Part shown: positions 38,693 to 46,557 of the stretch, piece after piece
Numbering within the stretch: the stretch's first letter is position 1
Layout: each line of letters starts with the position of its first letter
Source of the DNA: Streptomyces naganishii JCM 4654
Lineage (GTDB): Bacteria > Actinomycetota > Actinomycetes > Streptomycetales > Streptomycetaceae
Reading direction: 5' to 3'
DNA length: 64,000 bases
Assembly: GCF_014650575.1 (NCBI RefSeq)
Contig: NZ_BMVF01000014.1
Span: forward strand, 1-64,000
The notes under the pieces: generated by a model
The model's input: the letters and a program-made list of their open reading frames with translations, nothing else
Told to the model about the DNA's origin: nothing
The model's database searches: none
Translations under genes and position numbers: made by a program

Positions 38693-39928
38693 ATGGCCAC
38701 CCCGCGCCCCTTTCCCCTGGAGCCGACCCCGATCCATGTGCCGGACGAGGTCCTCGACGACCTGCGCGCCCGTCTGGCACTGACCCGTTCCCCACTGGAC
38801 GAGGGGAACGAGGACTGGTCCTACGGCGTCCCGGCCGGCTACCTGCGTGAACTGGTCGCCCACTGGCGCGACGGCTACGACTGGCGCAAGGCCGAGGCCG
38901 CCATCAACGCCCACGAGCACTACCGGGTGAGCGTCGCCGGTGTCCCGGTGCACTTCCTGCGCGAACCCGGCCGCGGCCCGCGCCCGGTTCCGCTGATCCT
39001 CACCCACGGCTGGCCGTGGACCTTCTGGCACTGGTCGAAGGTGATCCGCCCGCTCGCCGACCCCGCCGCGTACGGCGGTGACCCGGCCGACGCGTTCGAC
39101 GTCATCGTGCCGTCGCTGCCCGGCTTCGGTTTCCCCGGCCCGCTCACCGGCTTTCCGGACGTCAACTTCTGGAAGGTCGCCGACCTCTGGCACACCCTGA
39201 TGACCGAAACCCTAGGCTACGAGAAGTACGCCGCCGGGGGCTGCGACATCGGCGGGATCGTCTCCAGCCAGCTCGGCCACAAGTACGCCGACGAGCTGTA
39301 CGGCATCCACATCGGCTCCGGGCTGCCGCTCGACTTCTTCACCGGGCCCCGCGCCTGGGACTTCGCCAGGAACCGGCCCCTCACCGACGACCAGCCCGCC
39401 GACGTCCGCGCCCGCGTCGTCGAACTGGACCACCGCTCGGCGTCCCACCTCGCCGTGCACACGCTCGACGGCGCCACCCTGGCCCACGGGCTGAGCGACT
39501 CCCCCGCCGGACTGCTCGCCTGGCTGCTGGAGCGCTGGAACGCCTGGAGCGACAACGGCGGCGACCTCGAATCCGTCTTCACCAAGGACGATCTGCTCAC
39601 CCACGCCACCATCTACTGGGTGAACAACTCCATCGCCACGTCGATGCGTTACTACGCCAACGCCAACCGCTACCCCTGGACCCCCGCCCACGACCGCACC
39701 CCCGTCGTGCAGGCCCCGGTCGGCCTCACCTTCATGACGTACGAGAACCCGCCCGGCATCCACACCACCGACGAACGCGTCCGGGCCTTCAAGTCCGGTC
39801 CGCAGGCGGGGTGGTTCAACCACGTCAACGTCAACGCCCACGACCACGGCGGCCACTTCATCCCCTGGGAGAACCCCGACGCCTGGGTGAACGACCTGCG
39901 CCGCACCTTCCACGGCCGCAGGCCCTGA
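38693..39928 (+). CDS. Microsomal-type epoxide hydrolase
   Basis: A 411-residue alpha/beta hydrolase with the N-terminal EHN domain (about 5-110). The oxyanion motif is HGWPWTFWHW, the nucleophile Asp is in GGCDIGG, and the base His is in HDHGGHFIPWE. These enzymes open epoxides to diols through an aspartyl ester. AGAAGGA precedes the ATG. It is followed by an 18-bp stem terminator and converges with the Asp/His/Arg-rich protein gene. Substrate unknown; no pathway genes adjoin it. Confidence 0.9.
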   Translation: MATPRPFPLEPTPIHVPDEVLDDLRARLALTRSPLDEGNEDWSYGVPAGYLRELVAHWRDGYDWRKAEAAINAHEHYRVSVAGVPVHFLREPGRGPRPVPLILTHGWPWTFWHWSKVIRPLADPAAYGGDPADAFDVIVPSLPGFGFPGPLTGFPDVNFWKVADLWHTLMTETLGYEKYAAGGCDIGGIVSSQLGHKYADELYGIHIGSGLPLDFFTGPRAWDFARNRPLTDDQPADVRARVVELDHRSASHLAVHTLDGATLAHGLSDSPAGLLAWLLERWNAWSDNGGDLESVFTKDDLLTHATIYWVNNSIATSMRYYANANRYPWTPAHDRTPVVQAPVGLTFMTYENPPGIHTTDERVRAFKSGPQAGWFNHVNVNAHDHGGHFIPWENPDAWVNDLRRTFHGRRP

Positions 39929-39960
39929 CCGGACCCGCCGGCCCGGCGAACCGCCTATGG

Positions 39961-40008
39961 CGGGCGGCGATGACGGGGTGAGGCGTCCGCCCCCGTCATC
40001 GCCGCCCG
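39961..40008. terminator. 18-bp perfect hairpin, bidirectional terminator
   Basis: CGGGCGGCGATGACGGGG (39961-39978) and CCCCGTCATCGCCGCCCG (39991-40008) pair perfectly over a 12-nt loop, between two convergent genes. Confidence 0.85.
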
Positions 40009-40021
40009 AGGGTACGCGGTC

Positions 40022-40450
40022 CTAGCGCTCCCGGCGGTGGTCGCGGATCCCCTCGCGGTCGCGGTCGCGGTCACGCTCGTGACGGCGGTCGTCGGCGTGG
40101 CGGCGGTCATCGCCGTGGCGGCGGCCCAGGTACCGGTCCTCGTGACCGAAGCGCCTGCCGTCACCGTCGTGATCACGGTCCCGGTCCCGGTCCCAGTCCC
40201 GGTACCGGTCATGCCGGTCCCCGTCCCGGTCACGGTCCCAGGCGTGTTGCCGGCCCAGGTGACGGCCGGCGTCACGGCGGTCGTCGTGGTCCCCGCCGAA
40301 GTGGCGGCCCTCGTGGCTGTGCGAGTAGCGCCTGCCGTCATGGTCGTGGCCGCCCCCGTCGGCGAGGGCCGGCATGGCGGCCGCCGCGACGAGGGCGCCC
40401 GACGCCACGCAGACGGCCATCAGGCGGGCCGCGGTGCGCGAAACAGACAT
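40022..40450 (-). CDS. Secreted Asp/His/Arg-rich low-complexity protein
   Basis: A 142-residue protein. Residues 1-31 form a Sec signal ending ALA. The rest is almost entirely Asp, His, Arg and Gly, in runs such as DRDRDGDRHDRYRDWDRDRD and RRHGDDRRHADDRRHERD. Part of it is coded by a GGTCCC-like hexamer repeat. Such composition suggests metal binding or an intrinsically disordered charged polymer on the cell surface; no domain is recognised. It converges with the epoxide hydrolase across a strong terminator. The frameshifted methyltransferase upstream reads on the same strand into its start. Confidence 0.7.
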   Translation of the reverse strand: MSVSRTAARLMAVCVASGALVAAAAMPALADGGGHDHDGRRYSHSHEGRHFGGDHDDRRDAGRHLGRQHAWDRDRDGDRHDRYRDWDRDRDRDHDGDGRRFGHEDRYLGRRHGDDRRHADDRRHERDRDRDREGIRDHRRER

Positions 40451-41487
40451 GCATCCGTCCTCTCACGTTCGGGCACGCCGGCCCCGTCCGGAGCCGGTGT
40501 GCCGTCCCATCTCTCGGCCCGGTGCCGAGGCCCGCAACTCTGGCCGCCCTCGGGGCCGTCACGGTGGTGAAATCGCCCACTTTACGAAATATGGAGAGAT
40601 CGGTGACCCGGTCGACGGACCCGCCGGGTCGGATGGCAGCCAGCAGGAAGTCCTCGCCGGTCGACGGGCGCAGGCCGTCCGGCCGGTGGGCGAAGTAGCG
40701 GTCGGCGAGCGACCTGCCCGCCACGTGCCGGGCGTCCGCGAGACCGGCCTCGCGGGCCAGGGACAGCATGTCGCCGGGGGGCGTAGAAGCTGATGAACGG
40801 CGTGCCGGACGACCGGGCGCCCTCCTGGCTCGCGCGCTGGCCGGGGCGGTCGGAGGCGTCGAGGTGCTCGGCCGGCAGCAGGAAGGTCATGGCGAGCGTC
40901 GAGCCGGGGGCGAGCGTGACGATCTCGCGCAGTGTGGCCGCGGTGGCGTCCCGGGTGAGGTACATGGTGACGCCGGTGGAGACGACGACCGCGGGGCGGC
41001 GGGCGTCGAAGCCGGCCCCGGCCAGCCGCCCCAGCCACGACTCGCCCGCCTCGAAGTCGACCGGCACGAAGTGGAGGCGGCCGGGGGTGTCGTAGCCGAG
41101 TTCGGCCAGGCGGCGGCGCTTCCAGGCCTGGGTGCCCGGCTGGTCGATCGCTAAGACGCGCAGCCGGGAGGCGATCTCGGGCCTGCGCTGGGCGAAGGTG
41201 TCCAGGCCGGCTCCCCGGACGACGTACTGGGTGACGCCGAGGGCGGCCTGCTCGGCCACCAGGTCCTCGATGAAGCGGGCGCGGGCCACGACGGCCGCGC
41301 GGAAGCCGCTGGCCGCCCGCGGCTCCATGTCCGGGCGGCTGCGCCGGCCCTCGCCGGGGGCCACCAGCCGCAGGCCGATCTCGTCCTCGAACACGTGCGG
41401 CGGTGCGTCGGCCTGGACGTGCGGCGCCCGCCACAGGGCAGTGCGCACCGCGGTGCCGTCGGGTTCGCTGGTCCGGTCGCCGGTCAT
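40338..41487 (-). pseudogene. Frameshifted TIGR00027-type SAM methyltransferase
   Basis: From the ATG at 41487 the frame gives a class I methyltransferase of the TIGR00027 (leucine carboxyl methyltransferase-like) family: VVARARFIEDLVAEQ, VVRGAGLDTFAQR, VLAIDQPGTQAWKRRRL, VVVSTGVTMYLTRDA. After GTPFISFYAP the frame fails. The expected continuation GDMLSLAREAGLADARHVAG is in the next frame, and the break lies in a run of six G (40776-40781 on the plus strand) where five would restore the frame. The second frame runs to a stop at 40338, past the usual family end and into the next gene. Either a genuine recent mutation or a sequencing error in a homopolymer. Confidence 0.75.
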
Positions 41488-41687
41488 GGGCCCCCTCTCG
41501 CCGCCGCGCCTCAGCATCCCGGCCGAGCAGTGGCATAGGCACGCGGGCGCCTTCGGGCACGTACGGCGAGCCCTGCCGCCTTCCGCTGCCGCGCGCCCGC
41601 TTCGGCGGCCGGCGCCGCAGGGACCGCGACGGCCGGCGGCGAGCCGGAACGGCTCACCGCCGGGTGAAGGCGCGAGCAGGCGACCGG

Positions 41688-42158
41688 TCAGCCGACCGCC
41701 GTGCGGATGAGCGCGCTGATCCGTTCCTCGTCGGCGGTGGTCAGCTCCCTGAGCGCGAAGGCCGTCGGCCACATGGCGCCGTCGTCGAGACGCGCCTGGT
41801 CGCTGAAGCCGAGCGTGGCGTACCTCGACTTGAACTTCTGCGCGCTCTGGAAGAAGCAGACGACCTTGCCCTTGTTCGCGTAGGCGGGCATGCCGTACCA
41901 GAGCCTCGGGGTGAGGTCGGGCGCGGCGGCCCGGACGAGGGCGTGGATCCGCTCGGCGAGGACGCGGTCGGCCTCCGGCATCTCCGCGATCTTGGCGAGC
42001 ACTTCGCCCTCGGGGTCGGCCTGCGTGCCGCTCCCCCGGCGCGCGGCCGCCTTGACCTCCCGCGCGCGTTCCTTCATCGCGTCGCGTTCCTCGTCGGTGA
42101 ACGTGCCGTTCTGCTCCTGGCCGATGCCGGTGTTCCTGGCGGACGTCCGCGTGCCCAT
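41688..42158 (-). CDS. DUF1801 / YdhG-like protein
   Basis: A 156-residue protein. The C-terminal 110 residues match the DUF1801 fold (YdhG, often named iron chaperone by homology): PRLWYGMPAYANKGKVVCFFQ and RYATLGFSDQARLDDGAMWPTAFAL. The first 45 residues are a charged, helical lead (DEERDAMKERAREVKAAARR). Function in actinomycetes is not established. GGAGA precedes the ATG. Stand-alone gene between the frameshifted methyltransferase and the response regulator. Confidence 0.8.
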   Translation of the reverse strand: MGTRTSARNTGIGQEQNGTFTDEERDAMKERAREVKAAARRGSGTQADPEGEVLAKIAEMPEADRVLAERIHALVRAAAPDLTPRLWYGMPAYANKGKVVCFFQSAQKFKSRYATLGFSDQARLDDGAMWPTAFALRELTTADEERISALIRTAVG

Positions 42159-42279
42159 GCCGGTCTCCTTCTCGTTGCCGCGCCTGACGGGGTGCTCCCA
42201 TGCTAGGAATCCCCGGCGCCCCGGCGCTTCTCGAAAAGTGACCGGCTTGCGGGACCTTCGGGAGAGGAGCCCTCGGGGG

Positions 42280-42711
42280 CTACTCCTTGGGGGGCTTGAC
42301 GGCGATGTCGAGGTAGAAGGCGTCGATGCTGCGGACCGCGGCCTCGAACTCCTCGAGGTTCACCGGCTTGGTGACGTAGGCGTTGGCGTGGTGGCGGTAG
42401 GCGCCGGTGACGTCGTCGGGTGCGGAGGACGTGGTGAGGACGACGACCGGGATGGTCCGCAGGTCGGGGTCCTCCTTGACCACAGCCAGGAACTCACGCC
42501 CGTTCATGCGCGGCATGTTGAGGTCGAGCACGATGAGGTCGGGACGCTCGTTGTCCGCGTCGCGCAGGTAGTCCAGGGCCGCGATGCCGTCGGAGACCTG
42601 GGTGAGGTTGCGTGTTCCGCGCTCGGCCAGGGCGTCCTGGATGAGCATGGCGTCGGCGATGTCGTCCTCGACCAGCAGCACGTCGTGGGGGCGGGTGGTG
42701 GCGGCGGACAT
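42280..42711 (-). CDS. Single-domain response regulator (Rcp1-like)
   Basis: A 143-residue receiver domain with no output domain. The acidic pocket is VEDD, the phospho-acceptor Asp is in LIVLDLNMPRMNG, the Thr in VVVLTTSSAPDD and the Lys in AYVTKPVNLEEF. The type matches Rcp1, the partner of phytochrome-like kinases with the SHDLQEPLRK H-box, and such a kinase (43222-44799) is encoded divergently just upstream. It starts 3 bp after the stop of the small hypothetical gene and is surely co-transcribed with it. Confidence 0.92.
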   Translation of the reverse strand: MSAATTRPHDVLLVEDDIADAMLIQDALAERGTRNLTQVSDGIAALDYLRDADNERPDLIVLDLNMPRMNGREFLAVVKEDPDLRTIPVVVLTTSSAPDDVTGAYRHHANAYVTKPVNLEEFEAAVRSIDAFYLDIAVKPPKE

Positions 42712-42714
42712 GAG

Positions 42715-43086
42715 TCACGGGCTCCGGGGGGTGGGTCGGTGCGGGGCAGGATGGTGTGTGCTGCTGGTGACGAGTCCGGGCCAGCGGCGCCGGGCTCCTT
42801 GACGGCTCATGCTGACGGCCCGGCCGATCTCGGGGTACCCGGCGCCGCTGGCGGCCGCGGCGTACGCCGCCTGGTCCTCCAGGTTCCGTACGGCCTGCTT
42901 GACGCCGGCCAGCACGCGCAGGCGCACCAGCGCGTAGTGCCGGGCGTCGTCGGCGGTGTCGGGGGGGCCTTCGGGCGCCGTGACGCTCTGTCCGGCCAGC
43001 CGCCGGGCGAGTTCGTCGACCACCTGGGTCACCAGCGCGGCGGTCTCGCCGCCGGGCGGACGCGAGGGGAACGGCGGACCGGGCAT
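42715..43086 (-). CDS. Hypothetical helical protein
   Basis: A 123-residue protein I do not recognise with certainty. A Pro-rich start is followed by helices (TAALVTQVVDELARRLAG, ALVRLRVLAGVKQAVRNLEDQAAYAAAASG). Then comes GYPEIGRAVSMSRQGARRRWPGL, which looks like a helix-turn-helix of the kind in small Streptomyces DNA-binding proteins. It precedes the response regulator by 3 bp and faces the histidine kinase gene. It may be a small transcription factor acting with that system. Confidence 0.6.
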   Translation of the reverse strand: MPGPPFPSRPPGGETAALVTQVVDELARRLAGQSVTAPEGPPDTADDARHYALVRLRVLAGVKQAVRNLEDQAAYAAAASGAGYPEIGRAVSMSRQGARRRWPGLVTSSTHHPAPHRPTPRSP

Positions 43087-43117
43087 GCCGCCACCCTACG
43101 GCGTTGATCGCACAGGG

Positions 43118-43133
43118 GACAACATACGTTGTC
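43118..43133. promoter_or_regulatory. Inverted repeat in the divergent kinase promoter
   Basis: GACAAC-N4-GTTGTC, a perfect 6-bp inverted repeat with a 4-bp centre (ATAC). It lies 32 bp before the small hypothetical gene and 89 bp before the kinase ATG, placed to control both directions. Confidence 0.45.
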
Positions 43134-43221
43134 AGGGCGCGGGTACAGTGTGCTTGCCACGCGGCCGGCCGTGACCGGAACGGCCAGGAGCCGAGTTGGA
43201 GAGGGAGGGATCGCGACCGCG

Positions 43222-44799
43222 ATGAGCAGTGAGCCGTCCGGCACCGCGAGTGCCTTCTCCGGCTGGTCCACCCGGCGCTGGCTGCGCACCGGAGTCGCCA
43301 CCACCCTGGCCGTCCTGGCCGTGCTGGGGTCCGTGGGCGGCTGGGCGATGTGGCGCACCTCGCAGATCACCACCGAGCTGGTCGACCGGCGCTCCCCCGC
43401 CCTGATCGCGTCGATGCGGCTGGAGCAGTCCCTGGTCAACCAGGAGACCGGCGTGCGCGGCTACGGGCTGTCGGGCCGCGCGGACTTCCTCGAGCCGTAC
43501 GCGCAGGGCGTGAGCGCCGAGCGGACCGCGCTGCGGCGACTGCGGCCGCTGGTCGCCGGCGACGCCCAGGCCTCCGCCGACCTCACGGCCGTGGAGAAGC
43601 TCGCCGGCACCTGGCAGGAGCGGATCGCCCGCCCCGTCTCGTCCGCCCCCGCCGCGGAGGCCGTGCGACTGGCCACGCAGCGGGCGACGGAGGGCAAGGC
43701 CACCTTCGACTCGCTGCGCCGCGCCATGGCGCGGCAGCAGGCCCACCTGGAGGGCGAGCGCGCCGCGGCCAGTCGTGACCTGCGGCACGCCGTCACCCTG
43801 CGGAACTGGGTGTTCTCCGGCATCGCCGTGGTCATCGTGGCGGTGGCGTGCCTGGTCTTCGAGGGGCTGCGCCGCGGCATCACCGCCCCGCTCGGCCGGC
43901 TCGGCGTGGCCGCCCGTGAGGTGGCGCAGGGCCGCTTCGACCGCTCCCTGGAGGGCGCCGGGCCCGCGGATCTGCGGCGGCTGGCCGGGGACGTGGACTC
44001 GATGCGCCGACGCCTGGTGGAGGAGCTCCAGTTCAGTGAGGCGTCCCGCACGCTGCTGGACGAGCAGGCCGCCGACCTGAAGCGGTCCAACACGGAGCTG
44101 GAGCAGTTCGCCTACGTCGCCTCGCACGATCTGCAGGAGCCGCTGCGCAAGGTGTCCAGCTTCACCCAGCTCCTCCAGCGGCGCTACGGCGGCCAGTTGG
44201 ACGAGCGGGCCGACCAGTACATCGCCTTCGCCGTCGACGGCGCCAACCGCATGCAGGTCCTCATCAACGACCTCCTGGCCTTCTCCCGGGTCGGCCGCGT
44301 CCACAACGAGCACCGCACCGTGGACCTGGAGGAGGTGCTGGACAAGACGCTCGACGCCCTCAGCGTGGCCCTGGAGGAGAGCGGGGCGGAGGTCACCCAC
44401 GACCCGCTGCCCACCGTCGTCGGGGACAGCACCCAGCTGGGCATGCTGTGGCAGAACCTGCTGTCCAACGCCGTCAAGTTCCGCAGCCCCGACCGGCCGC
44501 CGCGCGTCCGGATCAGCGCCGAACTGCTCGGTGACACCTGGGAGTTCGCGGTGACGGACAACGGCATCGGCATCGCCCCGGAGTACCGGGAGAAGGTCTT
44601 CGTCCTCTTCCAGCGGCTGCACACCAAGGACGCCTACCCCGGCACCGGCATCGGCCTGGCGATGTGCAAGAAGGTCGTGGAGTTCCACGGCGGCACGATC
44701 GGAATCGACCCCGGCCACACGGCGGGGACCCGCGTGGTCTTCACCCTCCCCGCCGCCGCGCAGGAGCCCGCGGCCCCGGACAGGAAGACGCAGCCGTGA
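43222..44799 (+). CDS. CHASE3/HAMP sensor histidine kinase
   Basis: A 525-residue membrane kinase. One membrane helix (about 22-42) is followed by an extracellular CHASE3 domain (about 50-190; RLEQSLVNQETGVRGYGLSG), a second helix (about 195-215), HAMP (about 215-270), the HisKA H-box FAYVASHDLQEPLRKV (about 292-307) and an HATPase domain (NLLSNAVKFRS, TDNGIGIAP, GTGIGLAM). The H-box type is that of Cph1-like kinases. A strong GGAGGG lies 12 nt before the ATG at 43222, somewhat far; a longer frame exists upstream. The stop overlaps the next gene as GTGA, pairing it with the REC-PP2C protein, and the divergent Rcp1-like regulator is a second likely partner. Confidence 0.92.
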   Translation: MSSEPSGTASAFSGWSTRRWLRTGVATTLAVLAVLGSVGGWAMWRTSQITTELVDRRSPALIASMRLEQSLVNQETGVRGYGLSGRADFLEPYAQGVSAERTALRRLRPLVAGDAQASADLTAVEKLAGTWQERIARPVSSAPAAEAVRLATQRATEGKATFDSLRRAMARQQAHLEGERAAASRDLRHAVTLRNWVFSGIAVVIVAVACLVFEGLRRGITAPLGRLGVAAREVAQGRFDRSLEGAGPADLRRLAGDVDSMRRRLVEELQFSEASRTLLDEQAADLKRSNTELEQFAYVASHDLQEPLRKVSSFTQLLQRRYGGQLDERADQYIAFAVDGANRMQVLINDLLAFSRVGRVHNEHRTVDLEEVLDKTLDALSVALEESGAEVTHDPLPTVVGDSTQLGMLWQNLLSNAVKFRSPDRPPRVRISAELLGDTWEFAVTDNGIGIAPEYREKVFVLFQRLHTKDAYPGTGIGLAMCKKVVEFHGGTIGIDPGHTAGTRVVFTLPAAAQEPAAPDRKTQP

Positions 44800-46016
44800 G
44801 CGAGCACCCCGCGGGGCAGGCGGAGCGGTACCGCATCCTGCTGGTCGAGGACGACGACGGGGACGCCCTCCTGGTGGAGGAACTCCTCTACGACACCGAC
44901 CTCCCGCACACTCTCGCGCGCTGCCGCACGGCCGCCGACGCGCGCGACGCCCTGGCCTCGCGGCCGGCCGACTGCGTCCTGCTCGACCTGCACCTGCCCG
45001 ACGTGTCCGGAGTGGAGACGGTCCAGGCGGTCCAGACCGGCACCGACGCCGCGATCATCGTGCTGACCGGGCTGGAGGAGCCGCGCGCGGGAGTGGAGGC
45101 GCTGGCGGCCGGCGCCCAGGACTACCTCGTCAAGGGCAAGGTCGAACCGGACCTGATGCAGCGCGCCGTGCGCTACGCCGTACAGCGCAAGCAGGCCGAG
45201 CGGACCAACGCCGCGCTCCAGATCGGCCGGCTGCGGGCGGAGGAGAACGCACGCCTCGAACGCGGCCTGCTGCCCCAGCCCCTGCTCGGCCCGGCCGCCG
45301 TCACCGCCTCCAGCCGCTACTACCCCGGACGCGCGCAGGCCCTGCTGGGCGGTGACTTCCTGGACGTCGTGCAGACCGACGACGGGCACGTCCACGCCGT
45401 CATCGGGGACGTCAGCGGCCACGGCCCGGACGCGGCGGCGCTCGGCGTGTGCCTGCGCATCGCCTGGCGCGCGCTGACCCTCGGCGGCCACCGCGACGAG
45501 CAGCTGCTCCATCTGCTGGAGCGCATACACATCGCCGAACGGGCCGGCAACGACCTGTTCACCACCTGCACCCTGATCACCCTCAACCCGGACGCGGCCA
45601 CCCTCACCCTGCACCTGGCCGGTCACCACGAGCCCCTGCTCATCACCGCCGAGGGTGCCCGTGAGGTCACCGCCGCCCACGGGGTGGCCCTCGGCATCGT
45701 CCCCGGCCTCGGCAAGTGGCAGCCCACCACGCTCGCCCTGCCCGCCCGAGGCGCGCTCATCGCCTACACCGACGGACTCGTCGAGGGCTACGCGGGCCGG
45801 GCCGACGACCGGCTCGGCGTGGACGGGCTGCTGCGCGTCATCGACACGATCCGCACCGACGATCCGGGCGCCCACCTCGACCAGCTCATCGCCCGCACCC
45901 GCACCCTCAACGCCGACCGGCACACGGACGATCTGGCCGTCCTGCGTCTCGACTGGGACTTCGGTGCGCCCGGGAGCGCGCCCGGGAGCGGCGGGGCCCT
46001 CAGCGCACGGCCTTGA
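44796..46016 (+). CDS. Response regulator fused to PP2C phosphatase (RsbU-like)
   Basis: A 406-residue protein. The receiver domain is residues about 12-130 (LLVEDDDGDAL, phospho-Asp in VLLDLHLPDVSG, Lys in DYLVKGKVE). A helical linker precedes a SpoIIE/PP2C phosphatase (about 175-390) with GGDFLDVV, GDVSGHGPDAA and DRHTDDLAVL metal-binding motifs. Such proteins dephosphorylate STAS anti-anti-sigma factors when phosphorylated by the partner kinase; several STAS/ATPase proteins are encoded within 10 kb. The GTG overlaps the kinase stop. The 3' end overlaps the Gdx gene tail by 17 bp, convergently. Confidence 0.92.
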   Translation: MSEHPAGQAERYRILLVEDDDGDALLVEELLYDTDLPHTLARCRTAADARDALASRPADCVLLDLHLPDVSGVETVQAVQTGTDAAIIVLTGLEEPRAGVEALAAGAQDYLVKGKVEPDLMQRAVRYAVQRKQAERTNAALQIGRLRAEENARLERGLLPQPLLGPAAVTASSRYYPGRAQALLGGDFLDVVQTDDGHVHAVIGDVSGHGPDAAALGVCLRIAWRALTLGGHRDEQLLHLLERIHIAERAGNDLFTTCTLITLNPDAATLTLHLAGHHEPLLITAEGAREVTAAHGVALGIVPGLGKWQPTTLALPARGALIAYTDGLVEGYAGRADDRLGVDGLLRVIDTIRTDDPGAHLDQLIARTRTLNADRHTDDLAVLRLDWDFGAPGSAPGSGGALSARP

Positions 46017-46314
46017 GGCCGACGACGCCGGCGACGATCAGGGTCAGGAACAGCACTTTCAGCACGGACACCGGTTCGCGGCCGGTGAGCATGGCGTACA
46101 GGACGGTGAGCACCGCGCCGATGCCCACCCACACCGCGTAGGCGGTGCCGGGGGGCAGCTCGCGCATCGCGTACGCCAGCCCGCCCATGCTTCCGGTCAG
46201 GGCCACGGCGAAGATCAGGGCGGGGGTGAGCCGGCTGAGGCCCGCGGAAGCGCCGAGGGCCGAGGCCCACACGGATTCCAGGACGCCCGAGACGACGAGA
46301 ACCAGCCAGGACAC
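46000..46314 (-). CDS. gdx: SMR-family guanidinium exporter
   Basis: A 104-residue small multidrug resistance protein with four membrane helices. The essential Glu is in GVLESVWA (residue 13), and the loop PPGTAYAVWVGIGAVLT is typical of the SugE/Gdx branch, whose members export guanidinium with proton exchange. The GTG start at 46314 has GGAGG 5 nt before it. The assignment to guanidinium rather than quaternary amines rests on the guanidine-III riboswitch motif that lies directly upstream. It ends 17 bp inside the convergent phosphatase gene. Confidence 0.9.
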   Translation of the reverse strand: MSWLVLVVSGVLESVWASALGASAGLSRLTPALIFAVALTGSMGGLAYAMRELPPGTAYAVWVGIGAVLTVLYAMLTGREPVSVLKVLFLTLIVAGVVGLKAVR

Positions 46315-46327
46315 GGCAGCCTCCAGC

Positions 46328-46369
46328 GGGCCGTCTTGTCGCACACCGGGTACGGCACCCCTCGTCCGG
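46328..46369 (-). promoter_or_regulatory. Guanidine-III (ykkC-III) riboswitch
   Basis: Read on the minus strand, the 42-nt core starts CCGGACGAGG, continues GTGCCGTACCCGGT and ends GACAAGACGGCCC. These blocks match, in order and spacing, the conserved parts of the guanidine-III riboswitch as I recall it from Thermobifida fusca. That motif forms a pseudoknot on binding guanidinium. It ends 3 nt before the GGAGG ribosome site of the exporter, so ligand-dependent exposure of that site is the expected mechanism. Confidence 0.88.
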
Positions 46370-46557
46370 AAGCCCCCTGTCCGGGCTCCCGGCCAACGTT
46401 TCACACCCCGTGCGGGATGGCAAACCCCGCTACCGGGTGCGCGCGGAGGGCCGGTGCCGAGGGCCGCGCGCGAACCCTTGCCACCGGTCGGCCGCGCCGC
46501 GTATAACGATGGAAATCCTGGGCCCCGGGGCCCCTGCCCGGATCCGGAAGGAGCCTC

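Noticed and set aside
40138..40260. Possible CRISPR-like short repeats
   Set aside because: The repeats are a hexanucleotide (GGTCCC-type) coding for Asp-Arg runs, with no spacers.
45031..45040. Another GGTCCAGACC match
   Set aside because: It lies inside the coding sequence of the REC-PP2C protein (codons for VQAVQTG) with no promoter context, so chance is the simpler reading.
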